This document shows, piece after piece, positions 1 through 11,290 of a stretch of 64,000 bases of DNA (within the stretch, counting starts at the first letter, position 1; the number at the start of each line of letters is the position of its first letter). Location: contig NC_080710.1 in the NCBI RefSeq assembly GCF_019097595.1, positions 26,516,780 through 26,580,779 on the forward strand. The letters run 5' to 3'. This DNA is from Hemibagrus wyckioides (taxonomy: Eukaryota; Chordata; Actinopteri; Siluriformes; Bagridae). Under the pieces are notes generated by a model. The model was not told the origin of the DNA. It saw only the letters and a program-made list of their open reading frames with translations, and ran no database searches. Made by a program: the position numbers and the translations under genes.

Positions 1-70
1 CATACACACACACACCATTCACGTGAATTCTAAAAACACCAGAGACCCCCAACTAGTTGCTCGCCTGCCT

Positions 71-71
71 G

Positions 72-114
<43 letters not shown>
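71..114. repeat. (TA)n(TG)n microsatellite
   Basis: A short TA run followed by about 17 uninterrupted TG units. Simple-sequence DNA in the intron. Confidence 0.97.
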
Positions 115-118
<4 letters not shown>

Positions 119-1214
119 AAATACATAAGGATAGGACACAGGAGTTCAACACTGATCATTAAACCTTTTTCATCTAAATCATAAATTGCTAAGCATAAAT
201 TTCAGAAATGAAATTATATGTAGAGTAGAAATGTGGTAAAAGGAGCATAGAACACATTCCTGACTCACAGCAATCAGAAATATATTAATTAAAATTCTCA
301 AAATGTAATGAAAGGCTTGTACGGTAAAGCAAACATTGGTACTGGTATCTATAATATCTCTGTACTCAGAGTTTACTATCTCTATACTCATCTCTATACT
401 TAGGGTTTACGTTATTCCCTATTCTTCTAGTATATGCATTAATTATGGGTGTTACGTTAAAACTAAACAGAGAGATCTCATTTTTAGGGCTCTTAAATAT
501 AAAACACTATAATAGTGACCATCTGCCACATCACCCTTCCCAATGTTACTAATAAGCATACATGTGCCAGAGTCTTAAAAAAAGAAATCTTATAAAACAC
601 ATTGCTACAATACACTGAATGGAGCAATGCATCGTAATTATACCTTTTATGAGCACATGGAAGCAGGGTGCAGGATCTCGAACCCTAATCTACCCACCAT
701 ATCTAATATTCAGAGGCTCCTAAGTAATTTAATGAGCTAAATTATGAGTGGGTCTGGCAATGAGACCTTCATACCCTGTGGCACTCCAGGAGGAGGCCTG
801 TGTGACCAGAGCAGACGGTGTGTAAGAGACATGCCGATTGCCTCGGGGCCACTCCGCTGTACTCAGACAGGAGTGTGTGTTAGTGACAGGTGGCTCAGGC
901 CAGGAGATCAGACTGAAGCCAGGGGGAGGATCAGAATCTCATCGCATCAGGCTGAGTGGGTTTGGATCTCTGTGCAGCATTTAGTAATGTACAGTAGGAC
1001 CTCCGATTCTCAATAACAAGAGAGTCAAAGGCTGAAAAACTAAAGCAACACAGACTGGATGCGTTTGATTCAATCCATACTGAGATGTGGGAGTAGTTAC
1101 ATCAATCACTGGCTCTTTGAATAGGTAGATGCCTCGACTGGATCTACTCTACTTCAGATAGAAGATTCTAAGCAATGAATGAATACATAACTTGACGATA
1201 AGGACATTATTTAC
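115..1214. other. unassigned AT-rich intronic sequence
   Basis: No exon-like frame and no repeat family is recognised. A GC-richer patch at 740-970 contains an open frame but no recognisable protein or splice context. Confidence 0.6.
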
Positions 1215-1472
1215 TGTCCGGTGTCACCCAAATGAGGATGAGGTTCCTCTCAAGGTTTCTCTCAAATAAGTCTGGTTCCTCTCAAGGTTTCTTCATCTCA
1301 TCTCATCTCATCTCAGGGAGTTTGCCTCAGGCTTGCTCATTAGGGATAAATATTATTTCATTATATACTTTATAATTTACACTCTATGTTTCTATATTTC
1401 TATGAAGCTTGAGATGCTTTGAGCTAATGTTCACTGGTAAAAGTGCTATACAAATCAATTGAATTAAATATA
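1215..1472 (+). repeat. teleost interspersed repeat with CTATACAAATCAATTGAATTAAA tail type
   Basis: The segment contains the hallmark phrases cacccaaatgaggatgagg, ggttcctctcaaggtttct and, at the 3' end, gtgctatacaaatcaattga. Together these mark a very common fish interspersed repeat whose tail resembles a LINE 3' end. This copy is in plus orientation and rearranged, with the ggttcctctcaaggtttct phrase duplicated and a short catctcat run inserted. The family name cannot be assigned with certainty. A second copy lies in opposite orientation at about 16177-16440. Confidence 0.65.
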
Positions 1473-1615
1473 AATATCATAGCAAACTAAATAAAAATTC
1501 CCATTAAAGGCATCACTTTATTAACCTGACCAGTAATAAGTTATTTATCTGACCAGTTTGTTTTCTGTGACCACTTTTTAAATAGTTTATTACTAGCCAA
1601 ATTATGTATATAATT

Positions 1616-1750
1616 TGAAATGAGATCTCACATGGGTGTTATAGTCAGGGGTGCACAAACTTTTGGCCATAGAGTGTGTGTGTATGTACGTATATATATA
1701 TATATATATATATGCACCCCTGACTAACACCCATATGAGATCTCATTTCA
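1616..1750. repeat. inverted repeat with about 40-bp arms around a TA/TG microsatellite
   Basis: The left arm (1616-1655) and right arm (1713-1750) are reverse complements apart from one mismatch and a 2-nt gap. The left arm continues into cttttggccatagagtgt, the terminal motif of a common fish Tc1-like element. The loop then holds a TG/TA run (1675-1713). The structure looks like two Tc1-type termini facing each other, one of them having lost its outermost bases to the microsatellite. Confidence 0.85.
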
Positions 1751-2090
1751 GATTTTTTCCCCCTTTCGCTGTTGACTTTCCACTAGATGCAGGAGCATTG
1801 CTGTGGGGATTTGAGTTCATTCAGTCTGAGCGTTAGTGAGATCAGACACTGATGTTAGGATGGTGAGGAGGTCTGGGGTGCAGTCGGTCTTCCAGTTCAT
1901 CCTAAAGGTGTTCAGTGGGGTTGAGTCAGAGTCAGGGCTCTGTGAAAGACCTGGCAAAGCATCCAAAGTCTTCATGGATTTTCATGCTAGTTTAGGCCCA
2001 ATAGTTTCAGTGAAGGGAAGCTATAAGGCTACTGCATACAGAGACAGGTGGCCTCACATTTTGGGCCAGACGGAGCATTTCAATAAGTAT
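1713..2090 (-). mobile_element. Tc1-like transposon relic carrying the 3' part of the transposase region
   Basis: On the minus strand this sequence matches, from memory, the 3' part of an abundant fish Tc1-like element. Phrases include accccactgaacacctttaggatgaactgg and cgactgcaccccagacctcct, which derive from the NP-EHLWDELERRLHPRPP region around the catalytic Glu of the DD34E domain. The frame is broken and many positions are changed, so no transposase is encoded. The end at 1713 begins within the terminal inverted repeat; the other end fades out near 2090. A related relic in opposite orientation is at 45680-46133. Confidence 0.75.
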
Positions 2091-3170
2091 TAGAAGATAA
2101 GCAGTAATCGTAAATAATGCAAACTGATATCAAAATCTATTGAAGTACTCAACACAACAGAAACAAAGATTTGCACTAATATGCTCTGGAGTACAATATA
2201 ACCAGAATCGCATTATTCGTTATACATCTACATCCCTGTGCTTACTATTATCACAGTAAACCTTCAACAACGTGCATCATTAATAGTTTAAATGACCGCT
2301 AAAGATCTCGTTGGTTGTGTCCCCATTATTCCTGCAAACTAAATTGCCTTTATGCTCAGCTTCATGTTGGATGTTTAGTCTCCTGACATTTGTATCACTG
2401 AATTTCAATTCAGCTTTTGTCACTCTGGATAAAACCTCTTCGGATAAAAGCTTCTGCTCGATGAATAAATATAATTCATATTTATTAAACGTAATTCGCT
2501 CTGCACTGTGGTTGTGCCATAATGTCATCCACTGCCATGACTGCATTTGTTTGATTAATGCATTAATTACAGCGGAGGCGTGAGGTACCAGATGCAAAGC
2601 AGTGTGTGATCAAAATATTAATTTCCTTTCTGGAAAGTGCTAAGCGGTTTCCAAAAATAGGCATCTGAGCATATTTGGATTTTTTTTTTTGGACGAACAG
2701 GGCATTCTTACCTATTGTGTCCAAACAAATGAAGTCACAGAAAAGTGATGCTATTGATCGACGCCTCCTCCTCAGTGCCTTAATGACCCGGGAGGAGGAA
2801 GCGCAGCGTGTTGAAGACTCTGACACATAGCGGAGATTTCAGAAGAACAAAAACGGCAGAAATACATCAACTAACTATATAAACAGCGATATTTTATATA
2901 ACTCCTGTCAATCGTGTCAATTTTTACATGCATAATAGCTCACGAAGTTACACTATCCGTAATAGAATATTCCATTTGAAAACAGAAGTCAAAAATGGCA
3001 TCAGCTCCAGTCTTTTTACTCTTCTTCGCCCTTCATCGTTGTGTTGGATGGAAGTGTGTTCTCCCGAGGGGTTTAGTGGGTGGGGGAGTCACAGCACAGA
3101 GGACAGATCTAGGGTAGGGGGTCTGACATGGGGTGGGGAGGGGAGGGGGTGGTTGGGGCAGGGGAGTTAG
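2091..3170. other. unassigned intronic sequence
   Basis: No recognised exon or repeat family apart from a short T run at 2679-2690. Open frames on both strands at 2280-2600 overlap each other and match nothing recognised. Confidence 0.6.
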
Positions 3171-3281
3171 GGAAGGCGGGGGGGGGGGGTCTGTTGGGGT
3201 TCGTCCAAAGCCTCACTGACAGATTTGCATTAGCGCTGAAGTGGAGGTGGGGGGAGGTCCTGTCAGGTTGCTTCTCTTCAA

Positions 3282-3386
3282 ACACACACACACACACACA
3301 AATGCGAGGCAGTCACACACCAGTGAGCTGTCTCTAAAATGAGATGGAGTGTAAATAAGCTCAAGGATTCATTATACAGGCAATCC

Positions 3387-3436
<50 letters not shown>

Positions 3437-3490
3437 ATATAATCCCTGATTCAGGCCAATTCTGTGTGTGTGTGTGTGTGTGTGTGTGTT
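3282..3490. repeat. cluster of CA, CT and TG microsatellites
   Basis: Four simple tracts lie close together: CA at 3282-3300, CT at 3391-3416, CA at 3417-3436 and TG at 3464-3490. A G-rich tract (3120-3190, with a run of 10 or more G) lies just upstream. Confidence 0.95.
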
Positions 3491-4180
3491 TCTGCATGAC
3501 TGCCTCCAGCTCTGAATGCTGAATTTGGAAGATGCTTGGTGCTCAGATAAGGTATATTTGCTTACAGGGACCATAACTCAGCCTTTGCAATATCTCCAAT
3601 TTCGTAAGTCTGCAATATCATAACGCAGAAAAACACTGCGTATAACTGAATACATCGAGAACACGATAGGACTTTAAAAAGTTTTCCTTCCCCGTAACCA
3701 TATTGTAGGCTAAACTTTTTTTCTTTTTCTTCAACTGATCTGAAAAGTATCTTTAATCATAGGTAATGGTTCCACTTCTTGCCTGGAGCTCACAAACTGC
3801 ATTTTACAAGAGTCTTACCTTCTCCCGATCCCACGGCTACTCCTGAGAAATGTTTCAACTTTCCAACAACTTTAATGAAAAAGTCTATTTTAATCCAGCT
3901 TTATTTTATAAGTGCCCACAGCAGCCATTTCAAACAGGAGTGATTTAAACAGGTACATTATTGAAATAGTCATATCTCTGGTCTGTGAATAGATCTAGGT
4001 CAAGAAGATGTTTGACCAATAATATGAACACAAAGCATAACAGGAAATTAATGTGCTGCTGAGCTGAATACGCTCTGTGCAATTGTTTTTACAGTGCAAT
4101 GTGTTTGCTGATATGTTTTTTGGAAACAGAGAACCAGGACGAAACCCAGATGGACATTCCTCCAGATGGAGGACCAGACA
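3491..4180. other. unassigned intronic sequence
   Basis: Nothing recognised. AT-rich, without splice-flanked frames. Confidence 0.55.
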
Positions 4181-4194
4181 ACAACATTTACATA

Positions 4195-4728
4195 TACACC
4201 GACCAGGCACAACATTATGACCACCTGCCTAATATTGCATTGGTCTCCCTTTTACTCCCAAAACAGCCCTGACCCGTCATGCACTGTGTATTCTGACACC
4301 TTTCCATCAGAACCAGCATTAACTTCTTCAGCAGTTGAAGCAACAGTAGCTCGTCTGATGGATCGGATCACACGGACCAGCCTTCGCTCCCCACGTGCAT
4401 CAATGAGCCTTGGCCGCCCATGACCCTGTCGACGGTTCACCACTGTTCCTTCCTTGGACCACTTTTGAAAGATACTGACCACTGCAGACCGGGAACACCC
4501 CACAAGAGCTGCAGTTTTGGAGATGCTCTGATCCAGTCATCTAGCCATTGGCCCTTCGTCAAACTCGCTCAAATCCTTACGCTTGCCCATTTTTCCTGCT
4601 TCTAACACATCAGAGGACAAAATGTTCACTTGCTGTCTAATATATCCCACCCACTAACAGGTGCCATGATGAGGAGATGTTATTCACTTCACCAGTCACT
4701 GCTCACAATGTTATGTCTAATCAGTGTA
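4195..4728 (-). mobile_element. non-autonomous Tc1-like element, copy 1, encoding only a transposase HTH fragment
   Basis: The element is 534 bp, with imperfect terminal inverted repeats that start TACACCGACCAGGCACAACA at 4195 and, on the other strand, TACACTGATTAGACATAACA at 4728. TA dinucleotides flank both sides (4193-4194, 4729-4730), as expected for Tc1/mariner insertion. The minus strand codes for the N-terminal DNA-binding part of a Tc1-type transposase: MGKRKDLSEFDEG from 4590, then [19 protein letters not shown] and GRPRLIDARGERRLVRVIR, a helix-turn-helix pair with a GRPR-like motif. A TGA interrupts the frame after MAR, a short deletion precedes it, and the frame ends soon after SEYTVH. 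No DDE catalytic domain follows, so it cannot move itself. The same structure recurs at 26908-27427 and is abundant in fish. Confidence 0.92.
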
Positions 4729-4730
4729 TA

Positions 4731-4945
4731 TTTACATATACATTTGGCAGACGCTCTTATCCAGACATACAATTTATCTAATTTTATACAACTGAGCAAT
4801 TGGGGGTTAAGAAACTTGCTCAGGGGCCAAACGGTGGCAACTTGGTGGACCTGGTTTTCGAACCGACAACCTTCCAATGCCTTAATCATGAGCTCAAGGC
4901 CGAACCAGCGAGACCACAAAACTACCTGCTGGGCCACCATGCTAC
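4731..4945 (-). repeat. tRNA-derived SINE with LINE-type 3' tail (minus orientation)
   Basis: On the minus strand an RNA polymerase III B-box (GGTTCGAAAAC, plus 4854-4864) lies in a tRNA-like head near 4860-4940. A body follows, with ggcccctgagcaag and cttaacccccaattgctcag. The 3' end reads ctggataagagcgtctgcca (plus about 4746-4765). That 3' end is shared with the LINE remnant at 23251-23304. The Tc1-like element at 4195-4728 abuts the tail; the sequence beyond it (acatttacata, before 4193) looks like the continuation of the tail. Confidence 0.8.
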
Positions 4946-6325
4946 TCACTGAAACTCATAATTGGCATAAAGTTGTGAACCGTCTGGATTTTTACCTCCT
5001 GCAAATAAAGCACCAGAGCTCTCACTGCTGAGGGCGTGCAATTTTATTTTCCTCCAGTTTGTTACTCTAAAGTTTCTACAACTGGTTATGCATAGGTGCA
5101 TTGAACAGGAAAGTGTTCACATAGAAAGTAATTACAGGGAACGTTCAATCGTTACAGCCACGGTACACACACACACACACAAAGTGTCAGTGTGTATTAC
5201 ACAAACACAGAATACTTTCATTTTAATCAGCATGGGTGATCTGAAATATCATAACGATTATAATTACCACATTCGACTTTACAGCCAACAGGCTACAGAG
5301 CAGTTCCTATGTAGTAAAAGAATAAAACAAATCATTTCTATTACTGAGCACCGATAAACAAAGCGTCTCCTTCCACTGACCATGACGGATATATTACACA
5401 GAGCAGACAGAGTTTTCCTCCCAGGTTAAAGGGATTAAATGAAAACCTTCAGAGTCTGCGGAGGAATATGAATGAATGTAAACAAGATTTGTTCTGATAA
5501 AAGAGAATAGCATCTGTTCAGCCTCTTTATGCCTTGCAATTCCAGTATCAAAAGGAAAGAAACAAAGAGGAAAATATATATATATATCGAGAGCGACAAG
5601 TGACTGGACATTCCTTTAGAACAACTCAGGCCATCTGTCATCCATCTTGATAAATGCTGCAACATCAGTCCATGTATTGCACGCCAGTTTCCTCAGGGCT
5701 TCTGCACATAAGAGCACACAGCCCCAGCAGGACAGGAACATAAAACCAGACAGGACTAAGAGAACTGTACAGACTGGAAATCCAGTCAGAAAATAGCTTC
5801 TTTTTTCCAATACCCATACTCCTAAAGCATGCGAGAGCTCCAGTCTTTTATCAATCTGATTGATTTTGTTTATATTCTCTGAGATCGCTGCAGTCAGATC
5901 TAATCTGATCTCCCATCACTTTTACTCTGATACATCATTTATTGTGTGAGCGCAGAGCAGATTAATCTGCAGCTGTGTGCGAGTCTGAAATCAGGCATCC
6001 CATCTCTCACTTGCTCGGTCCACCTCTTTTCGCTCACGGACCCAACAACGTTACATACAAATCTAGATTTTTTTTTCTTGAACCTGAGTGTATTTATAAC
6101 TGCGCCTGTAAATTCTCATTCTACTGACCTTCACATGCAGAAAATGGGTCCTTTAAGAGTTAACTTACAACAAATTCTGTCAAAAGTACACAATTATACA
6201 TAGATGGTTCTACACAGAACATTTACGTGTACAGAGTTTACTCTAAATCCTTGTAAGAGACAAGTTTAAAGAGGCAAACACTCAGGAGAGGCACCTTTCT
6301 GCTCTCTGGACACTAAGGACTCATG
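4946..6325. other. unassigned intronic sequence
   Basis: Contains short CA (5166-5182) and TA (5575-5588) tracts and otherwise nothing recognised. No Par-3 exon or TE fragment seen. Confidence 0.55.
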
Positions 6326-6326
6326 G

Positions 6327-6437
6327 GAGGGAGGGAGGGAGGGAGGGAGGGAGGAAGGGAGGGAGGAAGGAAGGAAGGAAGGAAGGAAGGAAGGAAGGAA
6401 GGAAGGAAGGAAGGAAGGAAGGAAGGAAGGAAGGAAA
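6327..6437. repeat. (GGGA)n/(GGAA)n purine tetranucleotide array
   Basis: About 110 bp of pure purine on the plus strand. GGGA units shift to about 16 GGAA units. GGAA arrays are core ETS-factor motifs in tandem, but any regulatory role here is speculative. Confidence 0.97.
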
Positions 6438-6537
6438 GAAAAAGAAAAGTACTTAAGGGTTCTTAGTATTTTTGGTCGTTTTTTTTTTGTAGTTAATTGT
6501 TGTTTAGTTTCCTTAAAAGGTTTAGGGCATTGCAGAT

Positions 6538-6590
6538 AAAAAAAATAAATAAATAAATAAATAAAAATAATAATAATAATAATAATAATA

Positions 6591-6626
<36 letters not shown>

Positions 6627-6850
6627 TATTTTTTAATTTACAGTTCTAAATAATAATAACAAAAATAATAATTATTATTATTTATTATTATAACCATTAT
6701 AACATTTTTTTAATTTACAGTTCTAAATAATAATAATTATTATTATTATTTATTTTCAACTGTGAATCAAAAAAGCCTTGTAGATAAAACAATAAATAAG
6801 TTATTCTTATTTCTATTTTTATTACTATTATTATTAATTTTTTATCTGCA
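6538..6850. repeat. (AAAT)n and (TAA)n/(TTA)n self-complementary AT-rich array
   Basis: An AAAT run, a TAA run and then a long TTA run (6566-6640) form a nearly perfect palindrome. It is followed by two diverged copies of a segment containing tttaatttacagttctaaat (near 6633 and 6710), each with its own taa/tta hinge. The duplication points to local slippage or template switching. Confidence 0.9.
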
Positions 6851-7900
6851 AGTGTTTTTAGTGTTTTTTGTTTTTGCAAGTTGTAAATTGTAAATACAAG
6901 GCCACACAGAGTGTAGTATTCATCATTCCCAGTTCTCTCAGAAAAAAGCCAAGTTTAAAGAAGCCATCACTGAGGATGCCTTTTGCTAGCTATTGGTAAA
7001 TGTTCTTTTTCCTGCTTTAAAGTCATATCCAGAGATTCTGACAGAAGTTAGCTCAAACTGAAAAAGCCAAACAAACAAACAAAAAAAAACCCTCCATTCT
7101 TTCATCGATCCTGCCAAAGCCATGCCCCCAGAAGAGTACACAGAGGAACACACACTGCCTGGTATTCAAAATGCTGCTCTGAAGGCAACATGGGGTGCTT
7201 TCTGAACCGGTAGAAAAAGATTTACAGGCAAGTAGACGTGCCTCTTTTCTCTGAATTTTAAGTCTTAAGATGATGATGCATAGTGTCATTTTCCTCCGTT
7301 TACAAACCCTGTGGTGGAGCCGAGATTCTGCTCTTTGTGTATATCTTATTAAAGCTGCCAGAACATGAGGCCAGATATCTCACTAAATATCATTCAAACT
7401 GGTCAGACATTCAACATCAAGTTAGTGAAGAATGCTTAAAAAATAGTAGTCTTTTTTACCCTGTATGCCAGTATTCATAGCATGTCACTAGAATATTATT
7501 TGCTGTTATTTTTATTACTAGTAGCTGCATTGTCGTTATTAATAGACGCCAACACTGAATTTAGGTTCTGTTTCATAAATCCTCGTTCATCACGCGCGTC
7601 CAGGTGAGAAACACAAGGCAACACCGCCATCACCAGGACAGAAGAGTCACTGCTAGATCTGTACACAAGAACTCTGGACTCTAACTTGAACTCCGACCTT
7701 ATTTTAAGACCAGATGAAGGATGGAATACGAAGTAAATGACACACACACACAGCTACTATTAAAGGATCAAGCACATGGATAACAGGAGAAAAGAAATCT
7801 TGAGGGAAAAAAAAATGTGTCACTTCAAGGATTGAGTACCAGAGAGACGTCTAACGTGTCCTGACAATGACAGTTAGGGAACTGATGAACGACTCATCAT
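6851..7900. other. unassigned intronic sequence
   Basis: No recognised exon or repeat family. Open frames at 7053-7289 and 7496-7747 show no recognisable domain. Confidence 0.55.
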
Positions 7901-7902
7901 TC

Positions 7903-7904
<2 letters not shown>

Positions 7905-7937
<33 letters not shown>

Positions 7938-8057
7938 GCGCTCCTGGGATGATGGGAGACTCCAGCAGGGGGTCCTGAACTGTCAGTTTTGCTTAAGAGC
8001 AACAGTCATGCCTGACCCAAATCTGCTCATGTTTGGATGTGTGTGTGTGTGTGTTTA
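7905..8057. repeat. two TG microsatellites
   Basis: A TG run at 7905-7936 and a shorter one at 8037-8055. They generate cysteine/valine open frames that are not genes. Confidence 0.95.
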
Positions 8058-8730
8058 CCCGATGGTTTACTACCACACAGGCCTTTACTAACAGCACATC
8101 TGGCATAGGGCTTCACCACAAGCGTCCCTCTGAAGCTGACAGCTGTCACCTGAGACAAACGCCTCTGTCTTGATAACACGCCTGTATGTGTACGCCTGCT
8201 TGCGTGACAGAGGGTGTGTTCTGCCAGATTCTGGCAAGGGATCACGCTCCCTGGTGTTACAGACACTAGACGTCGTAAGCAGAAGTGTCACAAATCATTT
8301 CCGGACGGATATAAAAACGGCTCTCTGCTAGGAAGCAGCGGTCCAACCGGGACAGTGATGTGACTGATTTAATATACTTTAAGTCCTGAAAGATTCAAAA
8401 CGCTGAGCGCTGCTGAAATATCTGAAGTGCGAGGATGCCTCTGTATATCAGTCATGCCGATCTTTCATATAATATCTAAAGTCAACAGCGCTGGGCTTGT
8501 GTTTGACTCCTGAATATGATCAGAAGTAGAATTTGTGCAGCAGGAAAACACCTTTTGTGCAGATATGATTTTTCGTGGAATAACTGGAGCAGCCAAAGAG
8601 GAAATTCATCAATGACAGCAAAATAATAATTGTGCACCATGACAAATTTAATCTGCTTTGTAAATCCTCTAGAAAATCACACTCTCATCAGAGACAAACC
8701 GGAAAATACAGGGTACAGGTACTTGAGAAA
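8058..8730. other. unassigned intronic sequence
   Basis: Nothing recognised before an AAAT microsatellite at about 8733-8770. Confidence 0.55.
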
Positions 8731-8920
8731 TTAAATAAAAATAAATAAATAGATAAATAAATAAATAAACACACCTCATTCTCTCAACAACCATTGCGTC
8801 AATTAACGCTTATAGTTGTTTCTGTGCCATTGTGTGTGTGACTGGGTACGGATACACAAGTAATGACAGAACAGTAATAAAGACTAGATTTTGGCATGAC
8901 AAAGCTAGTCGGAACGGCCG

Positions 8921-9051
8921 ATGCTTTTCGGAGGCGAGTGGTCAGACAGGTTGCCAATACTTTTGTGGGCAAGTGGACAGATAGGGTGCCTATGTTTCTG
9001 GAGGCGAGTGGACAGATAGGGTGGCGATACTTTTGGAGGCGAGTGAATACG
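8921..9051. repeat. 35-bp minisatellite, about 3.7 copies
   Basis: Tandem units start at 8921, 8957, 8992 and 9027. The consensus has the form atacttttggaggcgagtgg followed by acagatagggtgcc. Units are 35-36 bp and differ at several positions, so the array is not brand new. The atacttttg phrase resembles the end of Tc1-like repeats, so the array may have grown from a transposon terminus. Confidence 0.85.
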
Positions 9052-9059
9052 TTATAACC

Positions 9060-10380
9060 CACTTCTCCTTGATGTGCTGAATGTTTTAATGTGTCACACG
9101 TGTATGCTCTGGTAATTTTTGTGATTCTGCATGATTCCGTGGTTGACGTGTACGTGACGTCACCAGAACACACGTCACACAGTTCCTCTCATTGTGTTGA
9201 GTGTTTTGATATGTCACATGTCTACAAGCCAACATAAAAATGCCACTGCCCCCATTCCACAAGTACCTCAATCATGGTTCCTGTTTTCGTTACGGTTGCA
9301 TAAACAATGCTCTGGCTCAGATAGTCAGACAAGCAGGAAGCATAAACTAGTGGTTTTTGGAGAATTATAGTAATATGCACAAATTCAGAACGACTGGATG
9401 CTCTTTTCAGGTCAGTAAGTTAAGAGACAAACTTCCCTTTGCTGATAACGAAACTATCAGTCGATCTCGAGCTTTAAAATGAGTGACTTTTAATTCAATC
9501 TTTGAACTTAACAAGACTGTCTAAAATGACCTGCTCAGAGACTCGAGCACACAAAACCATCAAAATTACTGACACAAAACTGCTGAGCTGCTCTCACCTG
9601 ACCTTATTAATATCGTTAGAGCTCTCCAAGCCATTCTAAGGCGAGATTTCCCCCTGAAATCGAATCCGGCATTTTCTATAATCCCTATCCCGGATATTGA
9701 ACCGCATCTTTGAGTAAGCATCAAATGCAGCTTTTGTAGCAGGACAGCTCAGTAGTTTTGTCCTTGCAGACTACAATCAATCAACACTCTGTAGCACTGT
9801 GCATTGATATGCTATGGCGGGCCCGCTTCAAAAACTCCCTGACGAAACGGTTCGTCTCGGCGCCGGCGTTAAGCCCCTTCAAGTGGAGCGCGGAATAATG
9901 ACTTTCGATGTCGGAGACTGGCTTCAAGCGTTCCTGCAACGGTCTGATTCTTTAGATGGAGATCGCAGCGGGTTCAGAGCTCCTTCAAACTGCATACAGA
10001 TGATTATTTACATGATGCGATTGACAGATTTACTTTTTCAATCACTGGAAGGTGCATTAGGGAGTCTGAGCTTGTGTTTACCGTCTCCTCACCTGCCTCT
10101 CCTGCGTGCATAGCAGACTGCATATCTCCCATCAGATGGATTAGAAATGTATGATTGTTTTCTCTGACTTTGTGTGTCTCTCTCACACACACAGTTTTTG
10201 ATTAGATGCCAGCCCATACATTCAGTCTATTTCAAGATCTTTGAGTGATTTGTGAAGTCTGCCATAAACCTCAAAGGCATCAAACACACACATCCTGCTC
10301 CACTCTTCTTGTATATCCGATTCCACTCTGCTCCTTAATCCTAATAATATCTGTGTGAAAGAAAATATAGTACATCTGTG
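9060..10380. other. unassigned intronic sequence
   Basis: A GC-richer frame at 9814-10113 matches no family known to me and lacks clear splice context. A short loose repeat of a tgctgaatgttttaatgtgtcac-like segment occurs at about 9075 and 9196. Confidence 0.5.
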
Positions 10381-10424
10381 AAAAGGTGTGTGAGAGACAG
10401 AGAGAAAGTTCAGCGAGGGTGAGA

Positions 10425-10936
10425 GGAAACGAGAGAGAGAGAGAGAGAGAGATGGAGCAAAAAAAATGAACGAGAGAGAGAGAGAACTAAAAAACAGCAT
10501 AAGAGAGAGAGAGACAGACAGACAGCAAAAAAGAGCATGAGAGAGAGAGACAGAGACAGACAGCAAAAAAGACCATGAGAGAGAGAGAGAGAGCGAGAGA
10601 GAGACAGCAAAAAAGAGCATATGAGAGAGAGGGAGAGAGAGAGAGAGAGAGAGAGAGCAAAAAAGAGCATGAGACAGAGAGAAAGAGAGAGACAGACAGA
10701 CAAAAAAGAGAATGAGAGAGAGAGAAAGAGAGAAGACAGGCAGACAGCAAAAAAGAGCATGAGAGAGAGAGAGACAGACAGCAAAAAAGAACATGAAAGA
10801 GAGAGAGAGAGACACACAGACAGCAAAAAAGAACATAAAAGAGAGAGAGAGAGAGAGAGAGAGAAAGCAAAAAAGAGCATGAGACAGAGAGAGAGAGAGA
10901 CACAGACAGACAGACAGACAGACAGACAAAAAAGAG

Positions 10937-10976
<40 letters not shown>
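10425..10976. repeat. composite purine minisatellite with GCAAAAAAGAGCATGAG cores
   Basis: Variable GA and GACA tracts are punctuated by a conserved core close to gcaaaaaagagcatgag. It occurs near 10525, 10563, 10607, 10657, 10701, 10747, 10781, 10823, 10867 and 10927. Spacing is 34-60 bp. A larger unit (10657-10716) recurs at 10867-10942, offset by 210 bp. The long Ser/Leu open frames on the minus strand and Arg/Glu frames on the plus strand here are artefacts of the repeat. Confidence 0.93.
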
Positions 10977-10978
<2 letters not shown>

Positions 10979-11085
10979 TAGTGTTGCCTTTTCTCAGAGA
11001 AAGTGCTGTATTGATTAAATGACAGATGAGATAAACAGACCTCTCCTTAGTGGCCTCTTTTTCTATGAAGAACTACTCGGGAAGT

Positions 11086-11089
<4 letters not shown>

Positions 11090-11122
<33 letters not shown>

Positions 11123-11290
11123 GCACTACAGGTATTGAACATTTCAATACATCCAAACCACCATACATTTTCTATAAAAGAGGGGATTTTTTTTGTAAAA
11201 GTTTTGTAAAAGGTGTATACACACACACACACTCAATCACACACTGTCAATCACACACACACTCTCTCTCTCTCTCCCTCACACACACAG
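11090..11290. repeat. TG, CA and CT microsatellite cluster
   Basis: TG at 11090-11119, CA at 11219-11232, then mixed CA/CT to 11290. Confidence 0.93.

Noticed and set aside
744..1016. 90-codon plus-strand frame in a GC-richer patch
   Set aside because: No known domain and no splice sites fitting a conserved exon.
9814..10113. 99-codon plus-strand frame with GC-rich start
   Set aside because: Unrecognised; no acceptor/donor pattern and no repeat match.
10222..10929. 235-codon Ser/Leu/Phe frame resembling a hydrophobic protein
   Set aside because: Reverse translation of GA repeats with A-runs giving FF; not membrane segments of a real protein.
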